Positions 41,344-43,679 of a DNA stretch of 43,679 nt are shown in pieces (within the stretch, counting starts at the first letter, position 1; each line of letters opens with the position of its first letter). The position numbers and the translations under genes were made by a program. The notes below the pieces were generated by a model. It did not search any database and was not told the DNA's origin. It worked only from the letters and a program-made list of their open reading frames with translations. The DNA is taken from NCBI GenBank assembly GCA_005792355.1, contig SXSC01000171.1, positions 1 to 43,679 of the forward strand. Reading direction: 5' to 3'. This stretch comes from Opitutaceae bacterium. Lineage in GTDB: Bacteria > Verrucomicrobiota > Verrucomicrobiia > Opitutales > Opitutaceae.

Positions 41344-43493
41344 CCCGGCTCCAGCCAGCTCAGCTTCTGCGCCTCGCCCCGCTCATGGCCCACCACCGCG
41401 ATGAAGCGTTCCTCGAGCGAGCCGTCGCGCCGGAGTTCCTCCATCGTTCCGTGGTGCACGAGCCGCCCGTTGGCGATGATGCCGACGTCTGTGCAGAGCC
41501 GTTCGACAATCTCCAGGACGTGGGAGGTCAGGAAGACGGTCGCCCCGCGCTTGACGCATTGCTGCAGCGTGTCGCGCAACACGCGTGACGCCACGGCGTC
41601 CACGCCCTCAAACGGTTCGTCGAGAAACAACAGCTCGGGGTCGGGAATGAGCGCCCCGGCCAGCGCGAGTTTTTTCCTCATGCCATGCGAGTAGTCGACC
41701 GTCAGTTTGTCCTCCTCATGCGCGAGCTCCATCATCGCGAGCAGTTCGCGCCGGCGGTCGCGCACGGTGTCGGGCGCGAGCCCGTACATGCGGCCGATGA
41801 AGGTCAGATACTCGCTGCCGGTGAGATTGTCGAAGAGCGCGAGGTTTTCCGGCACGACGCCGATGCGGCGCTTCACCACGAGGGCGCGCGCCGGATCGCT
41901 CATGTCTTCGCCGAGGATCCGCATGGTCCCCGAGGTCGGGGCGAGCAGGCCCGTGAGCATTTTTATCGTGGTGGATTTGCCGGCGCCATTCGGCCCGAGA
42001 AATCCGTAAAAGCGCCCCGCCGCCACCGTGAGATTGAGGCCGTCGACGGCGCGCATCATGCCGAAGTCACGCGTGAGATTTTCCGTCTGGAGGGCGGGAA
42101 CGGAGGTGCCCCGCCCGGCCGGCAATCCGCCGATTTCGGAGGTCGCCACTTCGAGCACCGGCCGAGCGTGCACCGGCCCGGCCACGTCAGGGATCGGCCC
42201 CGCCGCGGTCGGCAGCAGCTCCGGCGGCGCGCCGACCGGAATGTCGGGCGGGAAAAACGGCGGGGTGTCGCTCGACTCGTCCGGCACCGACGTGAGGTGT
42301 GGCTCCGCCGCACGCGCCGCGATGGTCCGCAGCGTCTTGAACCACCACCACGCGAGCGCCGCCACGCTCAGCGCCGCGATCACCGAACTGGCGACCGCGC
42401 CGGAATACTGCCGCTGAAAACTGGCGCTCAACAGCCCGGGGATCACCATGGCGCCCGTGACCAACGGCACGACCGTGAGATCCTGCCGCAACGCGAAAAC
42501 GTAGATCGCCAGCAGCGCGCCGCCGAGCAGGGCCGCGGACCCGAGCCATCGCTCGACGGTCACGCCGCTGCCCGGGAGCAACAGGATCGCGCCGATGATT
42601 AGCGCGGGAAAACCCATTCCCATGCGGCGCCGGCTCCACGCCGCGGTGACGCGATCAATGGTCCCGAACACCAGCAGCGCGATCACGGTGCGGGTGAGAT
42701 ACTCCGTCACCGCATCGGGTGCGGCACTCAGCCAGGGCGCAACCGTCTGCGCCCCGCCGAATGACGGCCAATTCGGCCACGTTCCCCCGCGCAGCGACCG
42801 GCCAATCGCGATCGCGCCGATCGCGATCCATCCCGCCGCGACGCCAAACGTTGCCACCCGCCGCACGCTGGGCGCCGGCGGTCGCAACCAGCGGGCCACC
42901 ATCCCGGCGATTAACGCCAGAGTCACTCCCCGCATCAACCCGCCGAGGAGCGGACCCAGGGCGGCCCCGGCTCGTTGCAGATCGTACGAACGCGTCGTGG
43001 AAAAATTTGCCACCAGCGCGGGCCAGTCGTTCACGGTGTCCACCGCCGATCCGACCAGCGATACTCCGGTCAGAATCAGTCCCATGCGCACCGCCACCCG
43101 GCCGCGGCTCAAGGCCACGACCGCCGCCGCGACGGCGGCGAGCATCAGCAGCACGAGGATGGTGGTCCGGACCGTCGCCCCGATCTGAAATTTTCCGGAA
43201 ATGTTGCGCTGCTCCCTCTCCCAGTCCTCGGGTACGAAGATGAAGTGATCGGCGCCGGTAACCTCGTCGCCCGCGATGACGATGAAGATGCGGGCCTTCG
43301 CCTGCGCGAGGCCTTTCACGTTCCGGTCTTCAAAAACAAAACTCCAATCGCCGCGCTTCGGGCGTTTCTTCACGGTGGCCGCTATTTCCGTCAGTTCCTC
43401 GGGTTGGAATCCGAACCGTTCCCGCAGCACGGCGTGGGCCCGCTCGCGCGCCTCGTCTTTTGTTAGGGTGGGGCCGGGCCGTGCCTCGGGCAA
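41340..43493 (-). CDS. ABC exporter ATPase fused to a large N-terminal membrane domain (5' end probably truncated)
   Basis: At least 717 residues. Residues 10-100 are a soluble domain (DEARERAHAVLRERFGF, GDWSFVFED, IVIAGDEVTGADHFIFVPED), residues 108-395 contain about eight to ten helices, 396-465 is a proline-rich linker, and 466-700 an ABC ATPase. The ATPase has Walker A GPNGAGKST (500-508), YSHGMRKK in place of the signature LSGGQ, as often in ABC-2 exporters, Walker B LLFLDEP, and the switch histidine in FLTSHVLE. The N-terminal half resembles, from memory, the region preceding the protease core of some CPBP membrane proteins, but no EExxxR motif is visible. TTG 43493 is a poor start: the frame stays open to 43559 with protein-like NCYVGGDGKLHRIS, then meets a stop at 43560-43562, so the true N-terminus is probably missing. 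Coupled to the permease gene at 39586. Confidence 0.8.
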   Translation of the reverse strand: MPEARPGPTLTKDEARERAHAVLRERFGFQPEELTEIAATVKKRPKRGDWSFVFEDRNVKGLAQAKARIFIVIAGDEVTGADHFIFVPEDWEREQRNISGKFQIGATVRTTILVLLMLAAVAAAVVALSRGRVAVRMGLILTGVSLVGSAVDTVNDWPALVANFSTTRSYDLQRAGAALGPLLGGLMRGVTLALIAGMVARWLRPPAPSVRRVATFGVAAGWIAIGAIAIGRSLRGGTWPNWPSFGGAQTVAPWLSAAPDAVTEYLTRTVIALLVFGTIDRVTAAWSRRRMGMGFPALIIGAILLLPGSGVTVERWLGSAALLGGALLAIYVFALRQDLTVVPLVTGAMVIPGLLSASFQRQYSGAVASSVIAALSVAALAWWWFKTLRTIAARAAEPHLTSVPDESSDTPPFFPPDIPVGAPPELLPTAAGPIPDVAGPVHARPVLEVATSEIGGLPAGRGTSVPALQTENLTRDFGMMRAVDGLNLTVAAGRFYGFLGPNGAGKSTTIKMLTGLLAPTSGTMRILGEDMSDPARALVVKRRIGVVPENLALFDNLTGSEYLTFIGRMYGLAPDTVRDRRRELLAMMELAHEEDKLTVDYSHGMRKKLALAGALIPDPELLFLDEPFEGVDAVASRVLRDTLQQCVKRGATVFLTSHVLEIVERLCTDVGIIANGRLVHHGTMEELRRDGSLEERFIAVVGHERGEAQKLSWLEPG

Positions 43494-43679
43494 CTGGTGG
43501 GAGATGCGATGGAGTTTTCCATCGCCCCCGACATAGCAGTTCCGCTTGGTCAGCAGAATTCATGGGCGCATTCCGGTTCGGGCAAATGGCCAAGGTTATG
43601 ATATAGGGCCACCTCCATTGCCCTATAGGTTCGGAAACCATATGAGCGTCTGGTCACCACTCGGACTTTATTGTTCAAG
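43494..43679. other. Window end: possible truncation point and unassigned sequence
   Basis: Bases 43494-43559 continue the reading frame of the ABC fusion gene. From about 43560 the sequence changes: it is more AT-rich, all minus-strand frames that could join the gene are soon closed, and an 8-bp-stem hairpin appears (TATAGGGC 43602-43609 with GCCCTATA 43620-43627). A GAATTC lies exactly at the change (43556-43561). A plus-strand ATG at 43642 opens a frame (MSVWSPLGLYC) that leaves the window and may be the start of a divergent gene, but 12 codons are too few to judge. Confidence 0.4.

Overview
The window looks like a high-GC genome segment from the Verrucomicrobiota, most likely an Opitutaceae-type bacterium; this is inferred from gene content, and no marker gene proves it. 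Pointers are the very large membrane-anchored Ser/Thr kinases with C-terminal TPR or WD40 sensors, the ECF sigma factors beside them, several TonB-dependent receptors, a BamB-like propeller protein with the NWPQFRGPRGDG start typical of planctomycetes and verrucomicrobia, and many short palindromic intergenic repeats. Shine-Dalgarno sequences are weak or absent, so several starts were chosen from protein features. || Layout. 1-245: 3' end of a TonB-family gene. 246-21177: a signalling island of four paralogous transmembrane Ser/Thr kinases (K1 948-3920, K2 5385-9002, K3 15718-17514, K4 17518-21177) and two paralogous ECF sigma factors (4247-4846 and 14832-15428), interrupted by a TonB-dependent receptor, rlmF (23S rRNA methylation) and a PQQ-type propeller protein. 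21379-22712: a Uma2-family nuclease gene tail-to-tail with a transglutaminase-like gene. 22713-27654: a TonB-dependent receptor divergent from a secreted gamma-glutamyltransferase. 27885-31727: an alcohol dehydrogenase divergent from a xylose-isomerase-like gene, then a scar holding the 3' end of a phosphofructokinase gene and the 5' end of a type I restriction specificity gene, then an aldo/keto reductase. 31794-39553: two large TonB-dependent receptors and a TetA-like MFS transporter. 39586-43493 (minus strand): an ABC exporter whose ATPase is fused to a large N-terminal membrane domain. The last ~120 bp differ in texture and may be another element or an assembly or clone junction. || How it may work together. 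Each kinase has a complete cytosolic catalytic domain, one membrane span and a different C-terminal module (TolB-like plus TPR, WD40-like propeller, a short stub, long TPR array). Both sigma factors carry QPTALVHE where ordinary ECF factors carry an acidic DAED-like motif in region 2.2. This suggests, as inference from the EcfP/PknT precedent in Vibrio, that they are inactive until a neighbouring kinase phosphorylates the threonine. The window may therefore encode a multi-input, phospho-switched sigma-factor array. The 27.9-39.6 kb part reads as a loosely organised carbohydrate uptake and conversion region. No rRNA, tRNA, CRISPR array, complete insertion sequence or prophage was recognised.
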